In this document: positions 25,091 to 34,369 of the stretch, in pieces | Layout of the letters: each line of letters starts with the position of its first letter | How positions within the stretch are numbered: position 1 is the stretch's first letter | Assembly (NCBI GenBank): GCA_902629955.1 | Contig: CACOSS010000007.1 | Coordinates: 1-39,108, forward strand | DNA length: 39,108 nt | Direction of reading: 5' to 3' | DNA from: an uncultured Pelagibacteraceae bacterium | GTDB taxonomy: Bacteria > Pseudomonadota > Alphaproteobacteria > Pelagibacterales > Pelagibacteraceae | Notes under the pieces: model-generated | Seen by the model: only the letters and a program-made list of their open reading frames with translations | Database searches by the model: none | What the model was told of the DNA's origin: nothing | Program-made: the position numbers and the translations under genes

Positions 25091-25822
25091 TCAAGCCATA
25101 TACATGCCTCCATTTACATGTATTGTTTCACCAGTTATATATGAGGACGCTTCTGATGATAAAAAGGCAACAGTATTTGAAATATCTTCTCCTGAACCAA
25201 GACGATTCATTGGAATTCTAGATAAAAGTTCTGCTTTAAATTGATCTGATATTTTATCTGTCATATTAGTTTTTATGAAACCAGGAGAAACACAATTTAT
25301 CGTAATATTTTTTTTTGCATATTCTATGGCTAAACTTTTAGACATAGATACTACTCCTGCTTTAGATGCTGAGTAGTTTGCCTGTCCAATATTTCCTGTA
25401 TGGCCAACAATTGAAGTTATGTTAACAATTCTTCCAAATTTATTTTTAAGCATTTTTTTGATTGCGCTTTTACATAGATAAAAAGTTGAGGAGAGATTAA
25501 TATCAATAACACTTTGCCAATCGTCACTTTTCATTCGTAAAGACAAATTATCTTTAGTTATCCCTGCATTATTAATTAAAATATCGAGACCACCAAGATT
25601 TGAAAAAGCTTTGTCTATAAATTCATCAATTTTATCGTGTTGAGAGATATCAAACTGTTCTGTAATTAATTTAGGATTCTTTTCTTTTAAGGAATTTAAT
25701 TTTTCTAAATTTGTACCTGTACCTAAAACTGTAGCATTTAAAGATAAAAATTTCCTTACAATATCGCCACCAATTCCGCCGGTAGCACCAGTTACTATAA
25801 TTTTTTTTCCTTTAAAATCCAT
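25091..25822 (-). CDS. fabG: 3-Oxoacyl-[acyl-carrier-protein] reductase
   Basis: It reduces 3-oxoacyl-ACP to 3-hydroxyacyl-ACP with NADPH. It is a classical short-chain dehydrogenase of 243 residues. The cofactor loop is TGATGGIG (11-18), NNAG is at 84-87, and the catalytic tetrad is Asn109, Ser137, Tyr150 and Lys154 (YSASK). The segment SPGFIKTNMTD and the ending ITGETIHVNGGMYM are FabG-like. It overlaps fabD by 11 bases. Context beside fabD and acpP separates it from the many other SDR reductases. Confidence 0.95.
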   Translation of the reverse strand: MDFKGKKIIVTGATGGIGGDIVRKFLSLNATVLGTGTNLEKLNSLKEKNPKLITEQFDISQHDKIDEFIDKAFSNLGGLDILINNAGITKDNLSLRMKSDDWQSVIDINLSSTFYLCKSAIKKMLKNKFGRIVNITSIVGHTGNIGQANYSASKAGVVSMSKSLAIEYAKKNITINCVSPGFIKTNMTDKISDQFKAELLSRIPMNRLGSGEDISNTVAFLSSEASSYITGETIHVNGGMYMA

Positions 25823-26750
25823 AGATTTTTTTTAAATTATTTATATCCTCTTCAGTATTTATTGCACTAACTTTTACTCCTCTGTCTATTCTTTTAACAA
25901 GGCCTGACAGCACTTTTCCAGGTCCAATTTCAATAAAATCCTTAGTTCCATTTTCTATCATGTATTTAATACTTTCCCTCCATTTAACTTTACTTTCAAT
26001 TTGTTGAATTAATAGATTTTTAATCTCTGAAGTCTCATTCATTATTTCGCCTGTGACGTTTGATATTAGGTTTTTATTTGATGATAAAAAGTTTAATTTT
26101 TCTATTTCAGATTTCATTATACTGGTTGCTTTATTCATTAATTTGCAGTGAAATGGTGCACTCACCGGTAAAAGAATATTTTTAATCATATTTTTTTTTA
26201 AATCAAAACTAAGTTTTTTTAAATTTTCAAGCTTACCACTCAATACAATTTGACCTTCTGAATTGTCATTTGCAATAAAGCACTCATATATACCCGAGTT
26301 TTCTTTAAGTAAATTTTCAATGAATTCTATTTTTGAACCAAGAACTGCAATCATACCTCCCTCACCTTTTGGAACAGAAGATTGCATTGCTTGTCCTCTT
26401 TTTTTCAAAATAGTTAAAGTTTCCTCAAAATTTAAAAAACCAGCAGAAGTTAAGGCGGTGTATTCACCTAATGAATGTCCAGCAAAAAATTTGACTTTTG
26501 TATCATCAAATGCAAACTCTTTAGTTAATAAAGTAAAAATTGAATACCCAACTAAAAAAATTGCTGGCTGGGTATTCTCGGTTAAATCTAGCTGATCCTT
26601 TGGCCCTTCAAGTATTAATTTTTTAATCGGAAAATTTAAAACTTCATCAGCTTTGTTAAAAATATTTTTAACTCTGTCAAATTTATCATAAAATTCTTTA
26701 CCCATACCAACAGTTTGGGAGCCTTGACCTGGAAATATTAAAGAAAACAT
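25812..26750 (-). CDS. fabD: Malonyl-CoA:ACP transacylase
   Basis: It moves malonyl groups from CoA to ACP, feeding elongation with the product of the AccB/AccC-containing carboxylase. It has 312 residues. The oxyanion segment is FPGQGSQ (7-13), the nucleophile is Ser93 in GHSLGEYTAL, and the catalytic His201 is in APFHCKLM. The family motif IGPGKVLSGLVKR is near the end. It is first in the fabD-fabG-acpP-gmk string and divergent from rpsF, with a 76-base spacer that should hold both promoters. Confidence 0.96.
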   Translation of the reverse strand: MFSLIFPGQGSQTVGMGKEFYDKFDRVKNIFNKADEVLNFPIKKLILEGPKDQLDLTENTQPAIFLVGYSIFTLLTKEFAFDDTKVKFFAGHSLGEYTALTSAGFLNFEETLTILKKRGQAMQSSVPKGEGGMIAVLGSKIEFIENLLKENSGIYECFIANDNSEGQIVLSGKLENLKKLSFDLKKNMIKNILLPVSAPFHCKLMNKATSIMKSEIEKLNFLSSNKNLISNVTGEIMNETSEIKNLLIQQIESKVKWRESIKYMIENGTKDFIEIGPGKVLSGLVKRIDRGVKVSAINTEEDINNLKKIYGF

Positions 26751-26826
26751 ATAGATATATTTAAGTTTTTTATATTGTAATTAAAGAATTATAATAGTAT
26801 ATCCTCACCTTTTATTAAATAATTTT

Positions 26827-27195
26827 ATGAACTTATACGAACACACAATTGTTGCAAGGCAGGATACAAGCTCATCACAACTAAAACAAATTACTGACAA
26901 ATATTCTTCAATAGTGACAAAGAATAAAGGTGAAGTTGTACAGACCCAAAATTGGGGACTTTTAAATTTAGCTTTTCTTATCAAAAAGAATAAAAAAGGA
27001 AATTATATCCATTTCAAAATTAAAGGACCTTCAAGTTTAATTCTAGATTTAGAAAAAAGTGAACGAATGGATAAGAATTTATTAAGATACATGACTGTAA
27101 AAGTAAAAAAATTTGACCTTGATACAAACTATTTTTCTGGAAAAGATAAAGAAGAGTCCCATTCAGCAAAAGTAACAAAAAAGAATAGTAACTAA
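26827..27195 (+). CDS. rpsF: 30S ribosomal protein S6
   Basis: A small-subunit protein of the platform that pairs with S18. It has 122 residues. The start [19 protein letters not shown], the central [22 protein letters not shown] and the end of the core, [13 protein letters not shown], follow the family closely. A Lys/Ser-rich tail follows. It is the first gene of rpsF-rpsR-rplI-dnaB and overlaps rpsR by one base. I looked for the S6:S18-binding leader in the 76 bases upstream but could not define its hairpin. Confidence 0.97.
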   Translation: MNLYEHTIVARQDTSSSQLKQITDKYSSIVTKNKGEVVQTQNWGLLNLAFLIKKNKKGNYIHFKIKGPSSLILDLEKSERMDKNLLRYMTVKVKKFDLDTNYFSGKDKEESHSAKVTKKNSN

Positions 27196-27464
27196 TGCAA
27201 AAAAAAAGAAATAATAAAAAAAAATCTCAAAGCAATTTTGCAAAATTAAGTATTTTTCAGCCAAATAAGTATAAATTTAAAAAAAAATGTCCACTTTCTA
27301 TTAAAGGCGCACCTGTAGTGGATTACAAAAATATAAAACTTCTGAAAAGATATGTGTCTGAAAATGGTAAAATATTACCTTCTAGAATTACAAATGTGTG
27401 TCAAAAAAAACAAAGAGAATTATCACTATCAATTAAAAGAGCTCGAAATTTAGGATTGATCTAA
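27195..27464 (+). CDS. rpsR: 30S ribosomal protein S18
   Basis: The partner of S6 on the small-subunit platform. It has 89 residues. A basic N-terminal extension ([11 protein letters not shown]) precedes the core. The core shows [48 protein letters not shown] and a single-Cys KKCPL segment. It overlaps the stop of rpsF and the start of rplI by one base each (TAATG-type junctions), so the three ribosomal genes are tightly coupled. Confidence 0.97.
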   Translation: MQKKRNNKKKSQSNFAKLSIFQPNKYKFKKKCPLSIKGAPVVDYKNIKLLKRYVSENGKILPSRITNVCQKKQRELSLSIKRARNLGLI

Positions 27465-27922
27465 TGAAAGTAATACTTCTAGAAAATATTCAAAAATTGG
27501 GATCAATTGGTGAAATTATAAATGTTAAAAGAGGCTATGCAAGAAACTTCTTAATAGCAAAAAAAAAAGCATTATTTGCATCAAAGGAAAATGTTAAAGA
27601 GGTTGATAAAATTAAAACAGAACTGAGTAAAAAAGATATGGAAAAAAAGAAAGCCGCGAAAGAAATTTATGAAAAATTAAAAAATAAAGAACTTTTAATT
27701 AAAAAACTTAGTACGGAAAATAAAGAATTATATGGATCTGTAAAACCTACTGAAATTTCAAAAATTATTTTAGAGGAAGATAAATTAGAAATAAAACCTT
27801 CAATGATACAACTAAAAGATGATATAAAAACCCTTGGAAATTTTAAAGCTACTATAGATCTTCATGCAGAAGTTCAGGTTCAAATTAAAATCCAAGTAAT
27901 TGCAGCCGAAACTATTCAATAA
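27464..27922 (+). CDS. rplI: 50S ribosomal protein L9
   Basis: A large-subunit protein bound near the L1 stalk. It has 152 residues. The N-terminal domain has the signature VILLENIQKLGSIGEIINVKRGYARNFLI, and a long connecting helix rich in Lys/Glu (about 41-78) leads to the C-terminal domain (ELYGSVKPTEISKII). It is separated from dnaB by 69 bases. The DUF2232 gene found between rpsR and rplI in some alphaproteobacteria is absent. Confidence 0.97.
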   Translation: MKVILLENIQKLGSIGEIINVKRGYARNFLIAKKKALFASKENVKEVDKIKTELSKKDMEKKKAAKEIYEKLKNKELLIKKLSTENKELYGSVKPTEISKIILEEDKLEIKPSMIQLKDDIKTLGNFKATIDLHAEVQVQIKIQVIAAETIQ

Positions 27923-27991
27923 TTATACAGTATTATCCCCATAATATTATTTAGATATAATTTTTATCTTTATAATTATATTACTAGTTAC

Positions 27992-29407
27992 ATGGAAAAA
28001 AATTTTTCTGTAATTAATAATAATTTTAAAGAACTTCCAAATAACATAGAGGCAGAACAATCAGTGATCGGGTCAATATTGCTTACAAATGAAATTTTTG
28101 ATGAAGTTAATACTATTGTTTCAAGTAAAAATTTTTATGATCCGATGCATCAAAAAATATTTTCTGCAATAGAAAGTTTAATTTTTAAAGGAATGTTAGC
28201 AAATCCAATTACATTGAAAAATTATTTTGAGAATGAAAAAGATGAAATAAATGTACCTGAATATCTGGTTAAAATTACGAAATTTTCTTCTTCTGCAAGG
28301 CAGGCTATTGAATATTCAAAAATTATTTATGACATGTTTGTTAGAAGAGAATTAATTAAGATATCCGAAACAACTATAGATGTGGCAAAGTTAAATGATT
28401 TGAATACAAGTGGTCAATCAATTATAGAAAATTCAGAAAAATTATTATTTGATTTAGCAGAAAAAGGATCCTTTAATTCATCAATAGTAAAGTTCGATGA
28501 AGCTATGAAGTTAACTATTGAAATGGCTTCAAATGCATACAAAAATGAGGAAGGCATTGTAGGTGTTCCCACTGGTTTAAGAGACATCGACGATCGACTA
28601 GGTGGATTACATCAATCTGACTTAATAATTATTGCAGGAAGACCCTCAATGGGTAAAACGGCACTTGCTACAAATATTGCATTTAATGCTGCTACTAAAC
28701 TTCAAGAAAGCAAAAAAAAATCTACTGTTGCTTTCTTTTCCTTAGAAATGTCGTCAGAGCAATTATCAACTAGAATTTTAGCTGAACAATCACGGATCCC
28801 ATCTAATGATATTAGAAGAGGTAAAATTTCAGAGGAACAATTTGATAAATTTATTGAAACTTCAAAAAATATTTCTGAATTACCATTATATATTGATGAA
28901 ACTCCAGCCATAAGTGTTGCTGCATTAAGCAATAGAGCAAGAAGAATTAAAAGAATATATGGGCTTGATTTAATAGTGATAGACTACATTCAATTAATGA
29001 GAGCTGTAAATAATAAAGAAGGTAGGGTTCAAGAAATTTCAGAGATCACGCAGGGATTAAAAGCTCTTGCTAAAGAATTAAATGTACCTGTTGTAGCGTT
29101 GTCACAACTTTCTCGAGCTGTTGAGCAAAGAGACCAAAAAAAACCACTTCTTTCTGATTTAAGAGAGTCCGGGTCAATAGAGCAGGATGCTGACGTTGTA
29201 ATGTTTGTTTATAGAGAAGCCTATTATCTAGAAAAACAAGAGCCAAAAACTGCAACAGTCGAACATGCTGAGTGGCAAGCAAAAATGAATGAGGTTTCAA
29301 ACTTAGCTGAAATTATTATTGGTAAACAACGACATGGCCCAACAGGTAATATTTTACTTGAATTTGAGGCAATGTTTACCAAATTTAGAGATACTCAAAA
29401 TACTTAA
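27992..29407 (+). CDS. dnaB: Replicative DNA helicase
   Basis: The hexameric 5'-3' helicase at the replication fork. It has 471 residues. The N-terminal domain starts at NNIEAEQSVIGSIL (17-30). The RecA-like domain has Walker A GRPSMGKT (216-223), Walker B in LIVIDYIQLM, and the C-terminal LRESGSIEQDADVVMF with the arginine-finger region. No intein is present, although DnaB is a common intein host. Two TATAAT hexamers in the 69-base spacer (27956-27961 and 27971-27976) could serve a separate promoter, but I see no convincing -35. Confidence 0.97.
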   Translation: MEKNFSVINNNFKELPNNIEAEQSVIGSILLTNEIFDEVNTIVSSKNFYDPMHQKIFSAIESLIFKGMLANPITLKNYFENEKDEINVPEYLVKITKFSSSARQAIEYSKIIYDMFVRRELIKISETTIDVAKLNDLNTSGQSIIENSEKLLFDLAEKGSFNSSIVKFDEAMKLTIEMASNAYKNEEGIVGVPTGLRDIDDRLGGLHQSDLIIIAGRPSMGKTALATNIAFNAATKLQESKKKSTVAFFSLEMSSEQLSTRILAEQSRIPSNDIRRGKISEEQFDKFIETSKNISELPLYIDETPAISVAALSNRARRIKRIYGLDLIVIDYIQLMRAVNNKEGRVQEISEITQGLKALAKELNVPVVALSQLSRAVEQRDQKKPLLSDLRESGSIEQDADVVMFVYREAYYLEKQEPKTATVEHAEWQAKMNEVSNLAEIIIGKQRHGPTGNILLEFEAMFTKFRDTQNT

Positions 29408-29430
29408 ATTAAAATATATATAACTAATAG

Positions 29431-31815
29431 ATGCTTTCAAAGTTATATAAAAATATAATACTCAATAATCCTAGATCTATATTTTTATTACTTATAATAA
29501 CATTAATAAGCTTTGGATATTTTTCAAAAGAATTTAAATTAGATGCATCCTCAGATACATTGTTAATTGAAGGAGATCCTGATTTAAAATATTTAAAAGA
29601 AATAACTGAAAGATACGGTGCTAAAGATTTTTTGGTACTAACTTATACACCGAAAGATCCTTTAACAAATAATAACTCTATAAATAATCTACTTAGTCTA
29701 AAATATAAGTTGCAAAGTTTAGATTGGGTTCATAGTGTTATAACCGTTTTAGATGTCCCACTATTAAATAATTCAGATAAACCTTTAAAGGACAGGTTGA
29801 ATAATTTTGTTACCCTGAAAGATGAAGAGGTTGATAAAGATAGAGGTTTTCAGGAAATTCTAAATAGTCCTGTTTTTAGAAACTTTGTAATAAGTGAAGA
29901 TGGGAAAACATCCGGTATTATAGTGAATTTAAAAAAGGATAAAACATTAAGCAAATTAAAAGACCGAAAAGAAATAGAAAATTATAAAGAAAAACTCAAA
30001 AAGAAAAACCACCAAAATATTGTTGAGATAAGAAAAATTATTAAAAACTATAATCGAGATGCTAATATTTTTTTAGGTGGGATACCAATGATTGCTGATG
30101 ATATGATGACTTTTATTAAAAATGATATTGTAGTTTTTGGAGTTGGTGTGCTACTTTTTATAATAGCAACGCTATGGTTTGTATTTAGAAAACTTATTTG
30201 GATAATTGTACCAATAAGCAGTTGTTTTTTTTCAGTTATTATAATGACGGGCTTACTGGGTATACTCGGTTGGAAAGTTACAGTAATCTCATCAAATTTT
30301 ATTGCACTCATGTTAATTTTAACTATGGCCATGAATATTCATATGAGTACAAGATTTCTTCAGCTTAGAAAAAAATTTCCAAATTCCTCTAATTTTGAAG
30401 TCTTGAAAAAAACAACTGGTAAAATGTTTTGGCCAATACTTTACACGGTTTTGACTACTGTGTGTGCATTTTTATCCCTAGTATTTAGCGAAATAAAACC
30501 AATTATTGACTTTGGTTGGATGATGACGCTAGGACTAATTACATCTTTTATAATTACATTCACACTTTTACCAACTTTACTAAGTTTCATTTCCAGCAAT
30601 AGAATTGAATTAAAAGATCAAAAAGATTCTAGGGTTACTTCGCTATTGGGAGATATTGCAATAAACAATAAAAATACGATCTTTTTAACGACAACAATAA
30701 TAATATTAATGAGTTTATATGGAATTTCAAAGTTAGAAGTGGAGAACAGTTTTATAAATTACTTTAATAAAAAAACTGAAATTTATAAAGGAATGAAGTT
30801 AATTGATGATAAGCTTGGTGGCACAACTCCACTTGATGTAATAATAAAATTTGGTAAAACCGAAAATTCAACTGATAATGAGGAAGATGATTTTGAAGAT
30901 TGGGGTGATGATGAAGATCAAAACACTGAAAAATATTGGTTCACAAAGGATAAAATAGATAAAATCGATAAAATTCACGATTATCTCGATAGTCTTCCTG
31001 CAGTAGGAAAAGTTTTATCTTTTGCGTCTATTATAGAAGTAGCAACCCAGCTTAATAACAACAAGCCATTGGGGACACTTGAAATGGGTGTTTTATATAC
31101 CAAAATTCCTGAAGCCATAAAAAAAGAAATTATCGACCCCTATATTTCTATTAAAGATAATGAAGCGAGAATAAGCTTAAGAGTTAAAGACTCACTTCCT
31201 GATTTAAGAAGAAATGATTTAATTAAACAAATAAATTTTGATTTACAGAATAAACTAAATTTAAATAAGGATGAATTTAAATTAGCAGGTGTATTAATAC
31301 TTTTTAATAATTTACTTCAAAGTTTATTTAAGTCACAAATTTTAACACTAGGTTTAGTAATGATTGGAATTTTTGTAATGTTTCTAATCTTGTTTAGAAA
31401 TTTAAAAATTTCTATTCTTGGTGTTGTTCCAAACTTTATTGCTGCTTTTTTTATTTTAGGCATAATTGGAATGATTGGAATACCATTAGATATGATGACT
31501 ATTACTATCGCAGCTATAACTATTGGCATCGCAGTTGACAACAGTATTCATTATATTTACAGGTTCAAAGAAGAATATGCTGAATTAAAAGATTATAAAA
31601 AAACCATAAGATTGTGTCATTCTACTGTGGGTGTTGCAATATTGAATACATCAATAACTATTGTCTTTGGTTTTTCAATACTCGTATTTTCAAATTTTAT
31701 TCCCACAATCTATTTTGGGATATTTACAGGAATTGCTATGCTTTTAGCTATGATTTCTGTTTTGACACTTTTGCCTTCACTAATTTTGATTACAAAACCA
31801 TTTGAAAATAAATAA
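29431..31815 (+). CDS. RND/MMPL-superfamily exporter
   Basis: A predicted inner-membrane exporter of the COG1033 type, of 794 residues, with two repeats of one membrane segment, a large periplasmic loop and five membrane segments. Repeat 1 has an anchor near 16-31, a loop to about 228, and segments at about 231-390; repeat 2 has an anchor near 412-430, a loop to about 630, and segments at about 633-790. Known relatives move lipids or hydrophobic molecules. No membrane-fusion partner gene is adjacent. The second periplasmic loop contains a very acidic stretch (about residues 477-502). It lies where alr and radA usually stand between dnaB and cvpA. The substrate cannot be read from the sequence. 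Confidence 0.82.
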   Translation: MLSKLYKNIILNNPRSIFLLLIITLISFGYFSKEFKLDASSDTLLIEGDPDLKYLKEITERYGAKDFLVLTYTPKDPLTNNNSINNLLSLKYKLQSLDWVHSVITVLDVPLLNNSDKPLKDRLNNFVTLKDEEVDKDRGFQEILNSPVFRNFVISEDGKTSGIIVNLKKDKTLSKLKDRKEIENYKEKLKKKNHQNIVEIRKIIKNYNRDANIFLGGIPMIADDMMTFIKNDIVVFGVGVLLFIIATLWFVFRKLIWIIVPISSCFFSVIIMTGLLGILGWKVTVISSNFIALMLILTMAMNIHMSTRFLQLRKKFPNSSNFEVLKKTTGKMFWPILYTVLTTVCAFLSLVFSEIKPIIDFGWMMTLGLITSFIITFTLLPTLLSFISSNRIELKDQKDSRVTSLLGDIAINNKNTIFLTTTIIILMSLYGISKLEVENSFINYFNKKTEIYKGMKLIDDKLGGTTPLDVIIKFGKTENSTDNEEDDFEDWGDDEDQNTEKYWFTKDKIDKIDKIHDYLDSLPAVGKVLSFASIIEVATQLNNNKPLGTLEMGVLYTKIPEAIKKEIIDPYISIKDNEARISLRVKDSLPDLRRNDLIKQINFDLQNKLNLNKDEFKLAGVLILFNNLLQSLFKSQILTLGLVMIGIFVMFLILFRNLKISILGVVPNFIAAFFILGIIGMIGIPLDMMTITIAAITIGIAVDNSIHYIYRFKEEYAELKDYKKTIRLCHSTVGVAILNTSITIVFGFSILVFSNFIPTIYFGIFTGIAMLLAMISVLTLLPSLILITKPFENK

Positions 31816-31820
31816 TTTAT

Positions 31821-32366
31821 TTGATGGAAATTTTAAAAAATATTTTTGACCAAATTTCAATTTTTGATTTAATATATCTTACAATTACAATCCTTTATTT
31901 AATACGTTGTTCTATGAAGGGCTTTGTATTAAGTTTACTATCTGCAGCAAAATGGCTTTTGGCTTATATTTTAACATTACTTATGTTTCCAAAAGTAAAA
32001 CCTTACGTAAAAGATGCTATTGATAACGAGTATGTTTTGGATATTCTTTTAGGAATTTCCTTATTCGTAATAATTATTTTTTTAATTCTTTTAATAAATA
32101 AAGGTATAAGAAAAACTGTAAAATATACTGGAATGGGAAAAATAGATGGTTTTTTTGGTTTTCTATTTGGATTCGTTAAGGCGTATATTATTTCTGTTTG
32201 TTTATTTGCATCAGTTCACATTGTGTATAATTCGGACAAATGGCCAATAGATAATAGAAAATCATTTACCTTTTATTATGTTGAAAAAGGTAGTAATTAT
32301 CTTATTAAAGAATTTCCAAGCAAAAAAGATTATGAAGATGCAAAAGAAAAAGTTTCGGATATATAA
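31821..32366 (+). CDS. cvpA: CvpA family membrane protein
   Basis: A small inner-membrane protein of 181 residues with four hydrophobic segments (about 12-28, 33-52, 66-92 and 108-130) and the family's KGFVLSLLSAAKWLLAY and GKIDGFFGFLFGFVKAYII segments. CvpA was named for a role in colicin V production in E. coli and is generally linked to envelope stress and purF; its molecular job is not settled. The overlap of 29 bases with purF is the conserved cvpA-purF pairing. Confidence 0.88.
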   Translation: MMEILKNIFDQISIFDLIYLTITILYLIRCSMKGFVLSLLSAAKWLLAYILTLLMFPKVKPYVKDAIDNEYVLDILLGISLFVIIIFLILLINKGIRKTVKYTGMGKIDGFFGFLFGFVKAYIISVCLFASVHIVYNSDKWPIDNRKSFTFYYVEKGSNYLIKEFPSKKDYEDAKEKVSDI

Positions 32367-33801
32367 TCCAAAATTAAAAGAAGAATGTGCAGTTTTTGGA
32401 ATTAGCGATAGTTCAGATGCTTCGACTCTTACTGCCTTAGGATTACATGCGCTACAACACAGAGGACAAGAAGGATGTGGAATAGTATCTTTTGATGGTG
32501 AAAAATATCACTCAGAGAAACGATTTGGCTTAGTTGGTGATAATTTTAGTAAAGAAAAAGTTATAAAAACTTTACCAGGACGATTTGCTATAGGACATAA
32601 TAGGTATTCTACCACGGGAGGTACAACTCTTAGAAATATTCAGCCTTTCTTTGCTGATACTAATGCTGGTGGTATAGGTGTTTCACACAATGGCAATCTT
32701 ACAAACGCAATAAAATTAAGAAAAAAAATGGTTGAGGAAGGTTCAATTTTTTATACCACGTCTGATACAGAGACAATTGTTAAACTTATTGCAAGATCAA
32801 AAAGGTCTAAAACTGTAGATAGAGTAATTGATGCTTTGTTTCAAATTCAAGGAGGTTATGCGTTAGTTGTCCTAACTCAAAATATTTTAATAGGAGCAAG
32901 AGATCCCTTTGGAATACGACCTTTGGTTATTGGTAAATTAAAAAGCTCTTACGTTTTAGCATCTGAGACATGTGCGCTTGATATTATAGGTGCAAAATAT
33001 ATTAGAGATGTAGAAAATGGTGAAATAGTATGTATAGAAAATGGAAAGTTAGAAAGTATTAAGCCTTTCCCTCAAAAGAAAATAAGACCTTGTGTTTTCG
33101 AATACATTTATTTCTCAAGGCCTGACAGTATATTGGGTGGTAAAACTGCATACGAATATAGAAAAAATTTTGGAGCTGAATTGGCAAAAGAAGAGAAAAT
33201 TGAAGCTGATTTAGTTGTTCCTGTGCCCGACTCTGGAAATGCGGCTGCACTTGGTTATTCACAACAAAAAAAAATGAGTTTTGATTTAGGTTTAATTAGA
33301 AATCACTATGTTGGAAGAACTTTTATTGAACCATCTCAAAAAATAAGAAGTTTAGGTGTAAAACTGAAACTAAATGCAAATCACTCAGTAATTAAAAATA
33401 AAAAAATTATATTAGTTGATGACTCTTTGGTAAGGGGCACAACTTCATCAAAAATCGTAAAAATGCTATATGATTCAGGAGCAAAAGAAGTTCATCTTAG
33501 AATAGCAAGCCCAGAAATAAAATTTCCGGATTTTTATGGAGTTGACATGCCAACTAAAAAAGAACTTTTGGCAGCAAACAATACTGTTGAAGAGATAAGA
33601 GAGATCACATCAGCTAAATCATTAAAATTCTTAAGTATTAATGGATTATATAAGGCCATGGGTTATGAAAAAAGAAATAATACCTATCCTCAACTAACTG
33701 ATCATTATTTCACGGGAGATTATCCAGTTGAAATTACGGATGAGTTGGGAGACAATAAGGTTACACAATTATCGTTATTAAGCACTGGATCAAACAACTG
33801 A
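32338..33801 (+). CDS. purF: Amidophosphoribosyltransferase
   Basis: It catalyses the first committed step of purine synthesis, PRPP plus glutamine to phosphoribosylamine. I place the start at the ATG at 32338 (487 residues); another ATG at 32332 is equally possible, and an upstream frame to 32278 would lie deep inside cvpA. The sequence KLKEECAVFG shows a short propeptide whose removal exposes the nucleophile Cys17, as in the Bacillus-type enzyme. The GATase signature includes IGHNRYSTTG and VSHNGNL. The PRPP loop is ILVDDSLVRGTT. I saw no iron-sulfur cysteine set clearly enough to claim a cluster. Confidence 0.95.
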   Translation: MQKKKFRIYNPKLKEECAVFGISDSSDASTLTALGLHALQHRGQEGCGIVSFDGEKYHSEKRFGLVGDNFSKEKVIKTLPGRFAIGHNRYSTTGGTTLRNIQPFFADTNAGGIGVSHNGNLTNAIKLRKKMVEEGSIFYTTSDTETIVKLIARSKRSKTVDRVIDALFQIQGGYALVVLTQNILIGARDPFGIRPLVIGKLKSSYVLASETCALDIIGAKYIRDVENGEIVCIENGKLESIKPFPQKKIRPCVFEYIYFSRPDSILGGKTAYEYRKNFGAELAKEEKIEADLVVPVPDSGNAAALGYSQQKKMSFDLGLIRNHYVGRTFIEPSQKIRSLGVKLKLNANHSVIKNKKIILVDDSLVRGTTSSKIVKMLYDSGAKEVHLRIASPEIKFPDFYGVDMPTKKELLAANNTVEEIREITSAKSLKFLSINGLYKAMGYEKRNNTYPQLTDHYFTGDYPVEITDELGDNKVTQLSLLSTGSNN

Positions 33802-33803
33802 TT

Positions 33804-34361
33804 ATGAAAAAAGTAAGTTTTACAGAAATGAAGCATGGAACAAAAGAGGATTATCTATTTTTAGATAAGCATGAGAGAAAATTTGCTGGTGAAACTGCGG
33901 AGAGGATATTAAAATTTATGTCTGGGCTCACTCAGACACTTGAGGGTTACCAGGTTTCAAGGTTAGAGCATTCGCTTCAAAGTGCAACAAAAGCATTTAG
34001 AAACGGTGAAAGTGAGGAACTAGTAGTTGCCGCGCTTCTTCATGATATTGGAGATGAATTAGCTCCAATGAATCATTCTGAATATGCTGCTGCTATACTT
34101 AAACCCTACGTAAGTGAAAAAACGCATTGGATAGTTTTGATGCATGGAATATTTCAAACTTTTTACTATGTTCATCATCTTGGAGGGAATAGATACAAAA
34201 GAGAGAAATATAAAGATCACAAATATTATCAAGCAACAGTAGATTTTTGCGAAAATTATGATCAGGGATGTTTCGATCCTAATTATAAATCATTACCCCT
34301 TGAACATTTCAGACCGATGGTAAAAAGAATTTTTTCTCGAAAGCCATATAGCCATTCCTAG
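33804..34361 (+). CDS. HD-domain protein related to PhnZ-type oxygenases (COG4341)
   Basis: A 185-residue metal-binding HD-superfamily protein. Candidate ligands are His56 (SRLEHSLQSA), His80-Asp81 (AALLHDIGDE), His91 (MNHSEYAA), His114 (VLMHGIF) and Asp153 (CENYDQGCFDP). The 24-residue step from His56 to His80 equals that of PhnZ (His34 to His58), a mixed-valent di-iron oxygenase acting on a phosphonate. The closing SLPLEHFRPMVKRIF is typical of COG4341. Near His114 the PhnZ lysine (AAKRYL) is replaced by GIFQTFY, so the substrate probably differs. It could be a phosphohydrolase or an oxygenase; only the fold is well supported. It starts two bases after purF. Confidence 0.75.
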   Translation: MKKVSFTEMKHGTKEDYLFLDKHERKFAGETAERILKFMSGLTQTLEGYQVSRLEHSLQSATKAFRNGESEELVVAALLHDIGDELAPMNHSEYAAAILKPYVSEKTHWIVLMHGIFQTFYYVHHLGGNRYKREKYKDHKYYQATVDFCENYDQGCFDPNYKSLPLEHFRPMVKRIFSRKPYSHS

Positions 34362-34369
34362 GATTAAAT

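Noticed and set aside
26751..26826. S6:S18-binding leader before rpsF
   Set aside because: The spacer lacks a clear hairpin with the CCG bulge; a TATAAT at 26790 leaves only about 30 bases of leader.
27923..27991. Terminator or structured element between rplI and dnaB
   Set aside because: The ATAATATTAT palindrome has no loop and no G/C, with no T-run placed correctly; best read as A+T-rich promoter-like DNA.
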